Shown: positions 27,375 to 35,230 of the stretch, piece by piece
Layout: the number at the start of each line of letters is the position of its first letter
How positions within the stretch are numbered: position 1 is the first letter of the stretch
Assembly (NCBI GenBank): GCA_035708205.1
Contig: DASSSY010000002.1
Location: forward strand, 1 to 64,000
From: DASSSY01 sp035708205
Lineage (GTDB): Bacteria > Bacteroidota > Bacteroidia > Chitinophagales > Chitinophagaceae
DNA: 64,000 bases
Direction of reading: 5' to 3'
The notes under the pieces: generated by a model
What the model was told of the DNA's origin: nothing
Database searches by the model: none
The model's input: the letters and a program-made list of their open reading frames with translations, nothing else
Program-made: the position numbers and the translations under genes

Positions 27375-28352
27375 TTACAAATGTCCGCGCCAGTAAGCGA
27401 TCATATCGGTAAGAGTGCGCTCCAGGGTATAGTCCTGTTGCCATCCCGTAGCCTTGATCAGCCTTGTGGCATCGCCGAAAATCACCGGTTCGTCCGAGCT
27501 GCGGAGCAGGGCGGGATCGGTTTTTACGGGGATGGACCTTCCCATGATCTTTTCAATGAGCTGCACGATGGCTTCCATCTTATAGGCATATCGGCCGCAA
27601 ACATTGTACACTTCGCCGGCTTCGCCCTTTCGGGACAATAAGAGCAACGCCCGGACCAGGTCGCGGACGTCCGTGATGGCCCTTTCGGTGTGCAGGTTGC
27701 CAACGGTTAAAGCATCGGCCTGTCCTTTTTCCCAGAGAACGGCCCTTTTGGTAAAGTCAGAGGCCACGTCGTTGGTCTTCCGGGGGCCGGTGGTGTTAAA
27801 GATGCGCACCCGGATGCAGCGGATGCCGTCATTGGTATAATATTGAAAGCCCAGCAGGTCCTGTCCGACCTTGCTGACACCGTAGGGGTGAAGAGGCAGG
27901 AGCGCCGTATCTTCCGTTACCGGTGTATTTTCAGGTGTTAACGCGGCACCGTATTCGGCGCTGGAGCAGGCGATCAGGATGAGCGGGTCGTACCCGGGGT
28001 CCTGCTTCCTGGTGTGCTTAACGGCTTCAAATACATGTATGGTGCCGTTAACGTTGGTGTCAATGGTTTCCGCGGGCTTGTCCCAGGAGACCGTGGGATA
28101 GCTTTGCGCCGCGAGATGGTAGATGATCTTTGGCTTAAGGCCGGCAATGAGCCCGGCCACGCTTTCTTTTTCCCGCACATCGCAAGGCACGTAACGGGCC
28201 ATATGCAGCACTTCTTCCAGGTGGATGGTAGGATGGGTAAAATAAGTGGCCGTCACTTTCTGCCCCTGGTTAAAATAATATTCCGCCAAATGAGAGCCAA
28301 CCATACCGCAACCACCGGTAATTAAAATCGGTTCTTCTATGAGATTATTCAT
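27375..28352 (-). CDS. NAD-dependent epimerase/dehydratase (GDP-mannose dehydratase/reductase type)
   Basis: An extended SDR protein of 325 aa. The cofactor site is ITGGCGMVGSHLAEYY (residues 10-25). The catalytic triad is S in CSSAEYG and YxxxK in YGVSKVGQ. The substrate region includes NLHTERAITDVRDLVRAL, as in GDP-mannose 4,6-dehydratase and GDP-4-keto-6-deoxymannose reductase (Rmd). It probably makes a nucleotide sugar for surface glycans, in line with the divergent glycosyltransferase. The start is the ATG at 28352; the longer frame to 28406 overlaps that gene. Confidence 0.88.
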   Translation of the reverse strand: MNNLIEEPILITGGCGMVGSHLAEYYFNQGQKVTATYFTHPTIHLEEVLHMARYVPCDVREKESVAGLIAGLKPKIIYHLAAQSYPTVSWDKPAETIDTNVNGTIHVFEAVKHTRKQDPGYDPLILIACSSAEYGAALTPENTPVTEDTALLPLHPYGVSKVGQDLLGFQYYTNDGIRCIRVRIFNTTGPRKTNDVASDFTKRAVLWEKGQADALTVGNLHTERAITDVRDLVRALLLLSRKGEAGEVYNVCGRYAYKMEAIVQLIEKIMGRSIPVKTDPALLRSSDEPVIFGDATRLIKATGWQQDYTLERTLTDMIAYWRGHL

Positions 28353-28389
28353 ATTTTCGTGCTTTTCCAAAACAGCCTTAGGCAGATCC

Positions 28390-29562
28390 ATGACCAACCC
28401 GCCCAAAATTATTGTCGTCGGCCCCGGCTATCCTTTCAGGAACGGGCAATCCGTATTTTTAAGTACGCTTTGCCATCAGCTCAGCAGCGAATATAAGGTA
28501 GAATTGGTAAACTATACTTTGCTTTACCCGAAATTTTTATTTCCCGGAAGCTCGCAGTTTGACAACAGCAGGGCCAACAAAGCCGTCTTCCCGAATAAGA
28601 GGATGCTGAGCAGCTTAAATCCCTTCAGCTGGTGGCGGACGGCAAAGTATATTCAGCGGCAACGGCCGGACGTTATCGCTATCGACTGGTGGCATCCTTT
28701 CTTTGGCCCCTGCAATCGTTTCCTGACCGGCTTCCTGCCCAAGGCGCTGAGGCGGAAGGTCATCTTTATCACCGAAAATGTCATTTCCCACGAAGCCAAC
28801 AAGGTGGATAAAATGCTGACAAGGTTCGGCTTGAAAAACGCCAATGGCTTTCTGGCGCTGTCGGCGTCGGTGGAGCAGCACCTGGATACCCTGTTCCATA
28901 AGAAAGTATTCCGCTCCGCGCTCCCGATTTATGACTTTTACGGGGCCGGCCACGGCGAGAGCAGCGCTGAAGCAAAAGCGGCTTTCGGGCTGAAGCCGGG
29001 AGACAGGGTATTCCTATTTTTCGGATTGATCCGGAAATACAAAGGGCTGGATCTGCTTTTAGAGGCCTTTGCCCTGCTTTGCCGGGAATATCAGGACATA
29101 AAATTACTGGTGGCGGGAGATTTTTATGAACCCTCCGGGCCGTATTTTGATTTAATACGGGAATTTCACCTGGAAAAGGTGGTGCTGATGGAAAACCGGT
29201 ATATCCCCAACGAGGAAGTGGCCCGGTATTTCCAGGCCGGTGATGTGGTGGTATTGCCTTACCGTTCGGCTACGCAAAGCGGGATCTTAAGCATGGCCTA
29301 TGGCTTTCGCAAGCCGGTGGTGGTCACTCCTGTCGGTGAGCTAGGCGCGCTGGTGGAGGAAGGGAAAACGGGAATAGTGGTTCCCGGACCGACAGTGGAA
29401 GCCATTGCGGATGGCCTGTCGGCATACCTGGAATTGCAGGCATCCGGCGAGCCTTTTGAGCAGAATATTGAAGCCTACCTGGAACGCACCGATGAATTTA
29501 AAAAGATCAATGGCGTGTTTGGGAAGATCGTTGACCATTGCCGGGCCAAAGGGCAGGAATAG
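28390..29562 (+). CDS. Glycosyltransferase family 4 protein
   Basis: A 390-aa GT-B fold transferase. The N-terminal domain begins KIIVVGPGYPFRNGQSVFLSTL. The C-terminal nucleotide-sugar domain has RVFLFFGLIRKYKGLDLLLEAF (about residue 205), KLLVAGDFYE, and the E-x7-E region YRSATQSGILSMAYGFRKPVVVTPVGELG. It transfers a sugar to a surface glycan precursor. It is divergent from the epimerase gene with only 37 bp between the start codons, so the promoters must overlap. The start is taken at 28390, before TNPPKIIVVGPG. Confidence 0.9.
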   Translation: MTNPPKIIVVGPGYPFRNGQSVFLSTLCHQLSSEYKVELVNYTLLYPKFLFPGSSQFDNSRANKAVFPNKRMLSSLNPFSWWRTAKYIQRQRPDVIAIDWWHPFFGPCNRFLTGFLPKALRRKVIFITENVISHEANKVDKMLTRFGLKNANGFLALSASVEQHLDTLFHKKVFRSALPIYDFYGAGHGESSAEAKAAFGLKPGDRVFLFFGLIRKYKGLDLLLEAFALLCREYQDIKLLVAGDFYEPSGPYFDLIREFHLEKVVLMENRYIPNEEVARYFQAGDVVVLPYRSATQSGILSMAYGFRKPVVVTPVGELGALVEEGKTGIVVPGPTVEAIADGLSAYLELQASGEPFEQNIEAYLERTDEFKKINGVFGKIVDHCRAKGQE

Positions 29563-29882
29563 GTCTTCATTCATAAGTAATGCAGGTTAACTACTTATCA
29601 CGAACGTGTTTTCATGGCTGGTGAGCCCCGCCCTGGAAGAAAGAGGTCGATTTCAACTGTAAGAAGTTACTGAAATGGTATTTGGGCCGCGCTCCCGTAG
29701 TGCTGTGCCCGCCCTCCGCTAAAGTATTTAGCCGTTCTGCTCCCGGCTCCCGTTACCATTCCGGTTGCAGCGCGGCTTTTTCAACGGCTGTTCCGGCCTG
29801 GAACAAAGTCCGGCATGATGCTTTCGGCAATCTTTTTCCGGTCTTCAGCGTTTTAGGCCGGGCCGGGATAATATAGCTATCG
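29563..29882. other. GC-rich intergenic stretch, no gene seen
   Basis: The 320 bp between the glycosyltransferase and the YceI terminator carry short open frames but none with recognisable protein character. No RNA gene was recognised. Confidence 0.5.
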
Positions 29883-29919
29883 AAAAAAAAGCGCCCCCCG
29901 AAACATTATCGGAGGGCGC
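29883..29919 (-). terminator. Intrinsic terminator of the YceI gene
   Basis: Read on the minus strand, an 11-bp stem (one G-T pair) with a 7-nt loop ends in eight T residues. It lies 27 bp after the yceI-like stop codon. Confidence 0.9.
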
Positions 29920-29945
29920 CGGGAATAGGGTGTCAGGGTTACCGG

Positions 29946-30479
29946 TTATTGTTGTTGGACTAATTCCACATTGGCAAACAGGCGTACGTCATCGCCCACT
30001 ACAACGCCACCGGTTTCCAGCGCGGCGTTATAGGTCAGCCCGAAGTCCTTACGGCTGATCTTCCCGGAGATCTCGAAACCCGTGCGCGTATTGCCCCAGG
30101 GGTCGGTCATTACGCCGCTGTTTTCAACTTTCAGGATGACCGGCCGGCTGTTGCCGCGAATGGTCAGGTTGCCTTTCAGCTCATACTCTTCATCATCTTT
30201 TTTGCTGATGGATGTGCTTTCAAAGGTCACGTGAGGGTGGTTTTCCGCATCAAAAAAATCAGCGCTTCTCAGGTGGTTGTCGCGTTGCTCGTTCTTGGTT
30301 GTGATAGCGCTTAAAGGAGCTGAAAAGGTGGCTTTAGCTTTGGTAAAGTCGTTGTCTTCGGTGGTCAGGGTCACGTCAAATTCTTTGAATTCACCGCTTA
30401 CGGTAGAGATCATCAGGTGCTTTACTTTGAACTGCACTTCGGAATGAGAAGGGTCTAAAGACCATTGTTTTGTAGCCAT
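29946..30479 (-). CDS. YceI family protein
   Basis: A 177-aa lipocalin-like protein that binds isoprenoid-type lipids in characterised relatives. Family marks are WSLDPSHSEVQFKVKHLMISTVSGEFKEFD at the start, HLRSADFFDAENHPHVTFES in the middle, and GFEISGKISRKDFGLTYN near the end. No signal peptide is present, so this member stays in the cytoplasm, as several Bacteroidota members do. Confidence 0.95.
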   Translation of the reverse strand: MATKQWSLDPSHSEVQFKVKHLMISTVSGEFKEFDVTLTTEDNDFTKAKATFSAPLSAITTKNEQRDNHLRSADFFDAENHPHVTFESTSISKKDDEEYELKGNLTIRGNSRPVILKVENSGVMTDPWGNTRTGFEISGKISRKDFGLTYNAALETGGVVVGDDVRLFANVELVQQQ

Positions 30480-30517
30480 GTTTATTGCTGTTTAAATGTT
30501 AGGTATTAATTCTTTTG

Positions 30518-30525
30518 CAAAATTA
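30518..30525 (-). promoter_or_regulatory. -7 box of the YceI gene
   Basis: On the minus strand the bases read TAATTTTG, a TAnnTTTG match, about 39 nt upstream of the ATG at 30479. The remainder of 30480-30853 is AT-rich; no clear TAnnTTTG box for cas6 was found in it. Confidence 0.5.
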
Positions 30526-30853
30526 ATGTAGATACAATAATTGACAAAATAAGTTATCTTTATAAAGGTATAAGCGAGGAAAGCAAGATAACCATTTTAG
30601 CTGGTCTTGGAATGGCGATAAATCAATTTTCATTAAGAAATTCCGGGTATGCTTATAGCGATTTTCTGAATTTTCCGGTGAAAAATATATTCCTTGAATT
30701 CTTTGTTTTTAAAATTTTTTCTACCTTGGGCTTATAATTGCTAAAATATAGTGAATGATTTGTGATTATTTCTTGTTTTAGGGCACCTATGCCTGCTGTG
30801 CTTTGTTAAAACAAAATTATAATTACCAATTACAGGCAGGCTAAAGCTATGTC

Positions 30854-31663
30854 ATGCGTTTTCGATTAAAAATATTGGCCACCGGTTTCCCGGCGATATT
30901 GCCGTTGAATTACCAGTATCCATTGAGTGCCGTAATTTACAAAATATTGCGGCAGGCGGATCATGAATACGCTTATTTCCTGCATGAGACAGGATACAAA
31001 CAATCCGAAAACTCTTTAAAAGCCTTCAAGCTATTTACATTCTCCGATATTAGAACCCCTTTTAAGATCCAGGGCGACAGGATGCGTATGCTTGCGCCCG
31101 AAGCGGAAGTCATCGTCTCTTTCCATTTACCGCAGGCGGCGGAAACTTTCATCAAAGGACTATTTATGAACCAGGAAATAGAGATCACCGATAGCAAGAG
31201 CCGGGCCAGGTTTAAGATCAGCCAGGTGGAGTCCATTCCCAACGGGCTGAGTAAAGAACCGGTGCAGGAAGCGGTGCTGCAACCCTTATCGCCGGTGATC
31301 AGCAGCAAGCCGAATGAAAATGGACATTACGATTACCTGGCGCCGGAGCATCCCGATTTTGTCCCGCAGCTTTTATTCAACTGGCAATCGAAATACCAGA
31401 CCCTTTATGATAATGTGGACGAAGCATTCGCTGACGCAGGGATGGAAGTGTTGTTTTATAAAAATCCACCAAAGTCAAGATTGATCACCATCAAAGCGGG
31501 TACACCTGAAGAAACGAAGATTAAAGGCTATGTCAATTTTCAGTTGAAAGTAAAAGGGAGTTTGGCGGCGTTGGAATTGCTGTTGGATAGTGGTGTGGGG
31601 ACGTATAATAGCCAGGGGATGGGGTGTGTAGAGGTAAAAATTAAAAATGATACTCTAAAATAA
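30854..31663 (+). CDS. cas6: CRISPR endoribonuclease Cas6
   Basis: Cas6 cuts the precursor crRNA inside each repeat and leaves an 8-nt handle 5' of the spacer. The 269-aa protein has the family start (MRFRLKILATGFPAILPLNYQYPLSAVIYKIL), with a candidate catalytic histidine in the first ferredoxin-like domain (about residues 36-50). It has the glycine-rich loop GVGTYNSQGMGCVEV (about residues 248-262) that marks the C-terminal RAMP domain. It is separated from cas8b by 276 bp holding an antisense crRNA-like gene. Its final codons overlap the 3' arm and U-tract of that RNA. Confidence 0.95.
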   Translation: MRFRLKILATGFPAILPLNYQYPLSAVIYKILRQADHEYAYFLHETGYKQSENSLKAFKLFTFSDIRTPFKIQGDRMRMLAPEAEVIVSFHLPQAAETFIKGLFMNQEIEITDSKSRARFKISQVESIPNGLSKEPVQEAVLQPLSPVISSKPNENGHYDYLAPEHPDFVPQLLFNWQSKYQTLYDNVDEAFADAGMEVLFYKNPPKSRLITIKAGTPEETKIKGYVNFQLKVKGSLAALELLLDSGVGTYNSQGMGCVEVKIKNDTLK

Positions 31664-31715
31664 TTTGAAACTAATTTCAATTCAACAATTGTACGATTAA
31701 GGTTTTAGAGTATCA
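31636..31715 (-). ncRNA. Candidate crRNA-like regulatory RNA (CreR/CreA-type) with degenerate CRISPR repeat
   Basis: Read on the minus strand, predicted transcription begins near 31715. First comes a 13-nt arm (31715-31703). Then a degenerate copy of the array repeat (31703-31674) matches it at 24 of 30 positions, with its last 13 bases (GTTGAATTGAAAT) identical. The spacer-like part starts at 31673. The second arm (31660-31648) is the exact complement of the first and is followed by a T-rich tail (31647-31636), like an intrinsic terminator. Cas6 cleavage 8 nt before 31673 would release a crRNA-like RNA. The first 15 spacer-like bases fit the cas8b promoter at 13 positions. No toxin partner was seen, so an autorepressor role is preferred. 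Confidence 0.68.
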
Positions 31716-31719
31716 AAAA

Positions 31720-31727
31720 CAAAGGTA
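31720..31727 (-). promoter_or_regulatory. -7 box of the crRNA-like RNA gene
   Basis: On the minus strand these bases read TACCTTTG, an exact TAnnTTTG match. The expected start of transcription, about 5-7 nt further on, coincides with the outer end of the inverted-repeat arm at 31715. A clear -33 TTTG is not seen at ideal spacing. Confidence 0.55.
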
Positions 31728-31752
31728 CACAAAAAAAATCGAATGATTTTTT

Positions 31753-31770
31753 AATTATTTGTAACTATGG
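31753..31770 (-). promoter_or_regulatory. Predicted Cascade target site on the cas8b promoter
   Basis: On the minus strand, CCA (31770-31768) occupies the type I PAM position. It is followed by TAGTTACAAATAATT (31767-31753). The spacer-like segment of the antisense RNA begins TAGTTTCAAATTATT. Only positions 6 and 12 differ, and these are the bases that type I Cascade flips out of the guide-target duplex. Beyond position 15 the match is lost, which would allow binding without Cas3 cleavage. The site covers the -33 TTTG of the cas8b promoter. Confidence 0.65.
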
Positions 31771-31788
31771 ATATATTTTATACATTTG
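31758..31788 (+). promoter_or_regulatory. Promoter of the cas8b-cas7-cas5-cas3 operon
   Basis: TTTG (31758-31761) and TACATTTG (31781-31788) are 19 nt apart, a near-ideal Bacteroidota promoter. Transcription should start about 31794, leaving a leader of roughly 145 nt before cas8b. The interference genes thus have a promoter separate from cas6. Confidence 0.75.
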
Positions 31789-31939
31789 CAAAAAAAAACC
31801 AAAAACTGAACTTTTCTTTAGTGTATAAAGTAGGTCCAAACTAATTTTTGCTGAATTAAAGCTAGTTATTCAATCGGCTTCCAAAACCATTGAGTTTTCT
31901 TTTTAATAGTTATTAGAAATAAATATAGATACAATTCAA

Positions 31940-33574
31940 ATGAGTTTACAAACAATAATCCAAATCGGGTATAGAATCCGAAATGAGTTGAGCAAGGAAG
32001 AAAGCTTGCAATATCATAGATATGTCAAGAAAGCACCTGAGTATGATGTTAAACAACCCTATTCCTATTTTGAAATCAATGTTAAGGATAATTATGAAAT
32101 AGATATTGAAAGTATCCGTGAGGTCAATGACGAGTCCATAATTCGAAATAAATACTATTATCTGAAATTTAAAACCGGAGAAGCTGATAGTTTAGTGAAA
32201 TATATGTTTGGTGATATTGCTTTTCCCGAATTTTTCAAATTGGATGACCCTACAAACGGGGCTGCATTATTTCGATTAAATTCATTTTTGAGAGGTAAAG
32301 AAGATGCTTCAAAAATAGGAAATGAAAAATTATCAGTATTTCGTTCAAGCTTGGAAAAATCGTTGAATCAACTGTTGCAATTATTCAGCGAAAAAGAATA
32401 CTGCTATATTCATTTCAACTTTAATGGTAAAAGTTGGTATGATACTGAAATTTTTACCGATGTAGAAAATGCTATCGTTTCAAACTTCATTAAAGAGGAA
32501 GACGGCAATATTAGCTTAACCGCATTTCTTACCAGAACATTGGCAGAATCGGAAGGCAGGCTTCCTGATTTTGAGATTTCAAACACATTTAAAGCAAAAC
32601 GATTTGGCAATCTTGAAGAAGTTAAAGATCTCTTGTATGGATTGGACTTTCAGCAGAAGTCAAAAGTAAATGCCGGAAAGGATATAATGATAAATATGCT
32701 TCCTAAGGGGAATATTTCCGCCAAAGGTATAATTGCATATTTCGAAAAAAAATCAAACTACGATTATAAAAACCCTCAACCGGAAAGTACTGACCCGTTT
32801 GCCGAGCCATTTATTAATCCTGAGATTGAAGGGATTGAAAAATATGATATTATTTTCTCAAAACGTTCTAAACCAATTGGTGTTGACCTGTTGGAAATAA
32901 CGGATGTAAGCCAAAACCTGCTGAAAAGAGTTACTGAGAAAATTCATAAGACTAAAAGGGAATTAGATTATAGATATTCATTAGACTATTCCATAAAATC
33001 TCTTTTAGATGAGAAAAAGTACAATAGCCATTTTTTGAAAATTATCCCTTTAATATACAAAGACAGTTACTATAATGACCCTGTTTTATTACCGGCTCTG
33101 ATTCAGAAAACAGAATACGGAATAAGAAATGGGGATAAAAAGATTCAATTTAATGGGTTAAAGCAACATTTTTATTTATTATCTAAACTCCAAATAAATG
33201 ATACAATTATGGAAATAAAAGAATCGAAAAGTTATCAATTAGGAACAAAGCTTGGCATAATGTCCAAACCAATAGCACAGACTATTAAATCTTTTGAAAA
33301 GGCTTATGTGGGAAACCTTTCTCGTAGAATTTCAAATATTGACGACTTGATTGAATTTGCAAATTACCTGAATGAAAAATTAATGATACACGAAAAAGGG
33401 TATCGTAATATCAAAGAAGCATCACAAGAGCTTACAGAGTTATTGGACTATTTTCCCAATAAAGAAAAATACAACAAAAATTATTGTGCATTAGGTTTTT
33501 TTGAAACTTATTACACCTATTACAAAAGTGAAAACTCAACCGAAAATACGGAAGAAGCAATTTTAGAAAACTAA
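31940..33574 (+). CDS. cas8b: Type I-B CRISPR Cas8b (TM1802/Csh1-like) large subunit
   Basis: Cas8b is the large subunit of the type I-B Cascade and reads the PAM. The 544-aa protein is identified by position (between cas6 and cas7), by length, and by weak family features such as the C-terminal GLKQHFYLLSKLQINDTIMEIKESKSYQLGTKLGIMSKPIAQTIKSFEKAYVGNLSRRI region, typical of Csh1-like proteins. The start at 31940 has no Shine-Dalgarno site. AT content is higher than in the housekeeping genes to the left, as for the whole cas8-cas3 block, which suggests horizontal origin. No zinc-finger cysteines are visible. Confidence 0.88.
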   Translation: MSLQTIIQIGYRIRNELSKEESLQYHRYVKKAPEYDVKQPYSYFEINVKDNYEIDIESIREVNDESIIRNKYYYLKFKTGEADSLVKYMFGDIAFPEFFKLDDPTNGAALFRLNSFLRGKEDASKIGNEKLSVFRSSLEKSLNQLLQLFSEKEYCYIHFNFNGKSWYDTEIFTDVENAIVSNFIKEEDGNISLTAFLTRTLAESEGRLPDFEISNTFKAKRFGNLEEVKDLLYGLDFQQKSKVNAGKDIMINMLPKGNISAKGIIAYFEKKSNYDYKNPQPESTDPFAEPFINPEIEGIEKYDIIFSKRSKPIGVDLLEITDVSQNLLKRVTEKIHKTKRELDYRYSLDYSIKSLLDEKKYNSHFLKIIPLIYKDSYYNDPVLLPALIQKTEYGIRNGDKKIQFNGLKQHFYLLSKLQINDTIMEIKESKSYQLGTKLGIMSKPIAQTIKSFEKAYVGNLSRRISNIDDLIEFANYLNEKLMIHEKGYRNIKEASQELTELLDYFPNKEKYNKNYCALGFFETYYTYYKSENSTENTEEAILEN

Positions 33575-33597
33575 TCATTTAAAAACTCATAAAAAAA

Positions 33598-34518
33598 ATG
33601 GCAACAATTCAGGAAAAATCAGAAATCATTTTCTTATACGAAAGTAAATATTCAATGCCTAATGGTGACCCATTTACAGGCGAACAGCGATATGATGAAG
33701 AAACAAAAAAAGTCTTAGTTAGTGACGTAAGAATCAAACGATTTATCAGAGATTATCTGCATAATATAGGAGAAACAATTTATGTTATTAATGATAAAGA
33801 CCAGGCGGAAGGAAATGAATCTGGAGCAGCGGCAAGAGTTAAAAGCCTGAGAAAAAAGTTTGAGAAAGAATTAAAAGAAGCGGGTATAAAGAAAGACGAT
33901 GGACTTTTTCTTTTGACCCGATGCGTTGATGTCCGCTTGTTTGGAGGAATTTCAACGGAAAAAAATGCGGCAGTCAATTTAACAGGTCCTGTTCAATTTG
34001 CATTGCTAAACCCATCATTAAACTCCGTTGATTTAAGAATGCACCAAAATACCTCCGTATTTTCTTCTGATGTAACAAAATCAGGAGGTGCAATAGGGAC
34101 AACATCATTGGTTCCTTATTCTTTGAATCAAATACACGGTTGGATAAATCCTTTTTCTGCCGAATTAACTTCTTTGACCGATGAAGATGTGTCCAAAATG
34201 TTTAAAGCATTATGGGAAAGTATCAATAATGCTAATACCCGCAGCAAGTCAAACCAAAGCTCCATATTACTGTTGCAAATTGTCTATGCCAATAAAACCG
34301 ATAAGGTTTATGGGACGGATAAACTTATCTCGCTTTCTTCTGACAAACGTGATGAACAATTCAGAGACCTGTCAGATGTAAAATTCAATTTTGATAAACT
34401 AAAAGAAACAGCTTCATCAGAAAAAATTAAGGAGATAAGATATTATACAGAATCTCTTGCAATTGCTAAAGAAATAAAGGCGTTAGGAAATAAATTTTCA
34501 GAATTAAAATTTGGATAA
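33598..34518 (+). CDS. cas7: Type I-B CRISPR Cas7 (Csh2/Csd2 family) backbone subunit
   Basis: Cas7 polymerises along the crRNA to form the Cascade backbone. The 306-aa protein has the family start EIIFLYESKYSMPNGDPFTGEQRYDEETKKVLVSDVRIKRFIRDYL, followed by CVDVRLFGGISTEKNAAVNLTGPVQFALLNPS and TTSLVPYSLNQIHGWINPFSAELT. These are typical of Csh2-type Cas7. It starts 23 bp after cas8b. Confidence 0.95.
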   Translation: MATIQEKSEIIFLYESKYSMPNGDPFTGEQRYDEETKKVLVSDVRIKRFIRDYLHNIGETIYVINDKDQAEGNESGAAARVKSLRKKFEKELKEAGIKKDDGLFLLTRCVDVRLFGGISTEKNAAVNLTGPVQFALLNPSLNSVDLRMHQNTSVFSSDVTKSGGAIGTTSLVPYSLNQIHGWINPFSAELTSLTDEDVSKMFKALWESINNANTRSKSNQSSILLLQIVYANKTDKVYGTDKLISLSSDKRDEQFRDLSDVKFNFDKLKETASSEKIKEIRYYTESLAIAKEIKALGNKFSELKFG

Positions 34519-34519
34519 A

Positions 34520-35230
34520 ATGAACGCAATACTGATAAATATATCGGGCAATTGGGGACATTTTAAAAAAGTAGATACTAACAATAACCCACTTACCCAC
34601 GATTTTATAACCAAAACAGCATTAATTGGGTTGATTGGAGCGGTTAACGGTATTGATAGACAAAAAATGAAAACACTGTTTTCCCAATTATCAGAAGACT
34701 TGCTTTACAGTGTTTCTCTTAATGCTAATGTGCGAAAGGAAAGTTGGGGGTTTACGTTGAGAAGTGTAAAAGCAAATGTAGAGAAATCTCCGTGGCAATT
34801 TGAATTTTTGAAATCTCCTGACTTTGTAGTTTTAATTGCATTGAAAAATGAGCGAAGCAAAGATATTTATGGTGAATTTACAGAAAATGTAAAAGCGAAC
34901 AGGGCATCTTTTAATCCGACATTGGGTTTGGCAAATTGTCCTGCCAATTTATTGTTTATTAATTCAGGAGAGCTTTCGATAAAAAAGTCCGGTAGTTTCA
35001 AAACGAAAGGATTTATATCCAACAGGCACGAGATTGAAATTTCAGAAAGTTTTGACTTTCGGATTGGTTTTGACAAAATTCCGACCTATCAAAACAATGA
35101 TTTCTGGAACGACCCCGAAAAATATATTGGACTTGCATACGCTAATTCCGGTTCAGAACTTAAAGTCAAATCAGGAGAATATTACGAGCTAACTACTAAA
35201 AATGAAACGAGTCAATGGTATTTGGTTTAG
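34520..35230 (+). CDS. cas5: Type I-B CRISPR Cas5
   Basis: Cas5 caps the crRNA 5' handle in Cascade. The 236-residue protein starts at the ATG at 34520, one base after the cas7 stop. A typical Cas5 N-terminus follows (ILINISGNWGHFKKVDTNNNPLTHDFITKTALIGLIGAVNGIDR), then the RAMP-type body with a NPTLGLANCPANLLF segment. The gene overlaps cas3 by 16 bp, so the four interference genes form a tight operon. Confidence 0.92.
   Translation: MNAILINISGNWGHFKKVDTNNNPLTHDFITKTALIGLIGAVNGIDRQKMKTLFSQLSEDLLYSVSLNANVRKESWGFTLRSVKANVEKSPWQFEFLKSPDFVVLIALKNERSKDIYGEFTENVKANRASFNPTLGLANCPANLLFINSGELSIKKSGSFKTKGFISNRHEIEISESFDFRIGFDKIPTYQNNDFWNDPEKYIGLAYANSGSELKVKSGEYYELTTKNETSQWYLV

Noticed and set aside
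31648..31715. The 13-bp inverted repeat as self-target of the crRNA-like RNA
   Set aside because: The complementary part begins at guide position 14, outside the seed, and lies next to the RNA's own promoter without a PAM. A terminator or stabilising stem explains it better.
31861..31895. A second degenerate CRISPR repeat (AATCGG and TTGAG words)
   Set aside because: Only short words agree and the 3' handle is absent; the match is no better than chance in AT-rich sequence.
31664..31939. A CreT-like toxin RNA paired with the crRNA-like RNA
   Set aside because: No run of rare arginine codons, strong ribosome site or other toxin-like mini-ORF was found in the gap. The guide fits the cas8b promoter instead.
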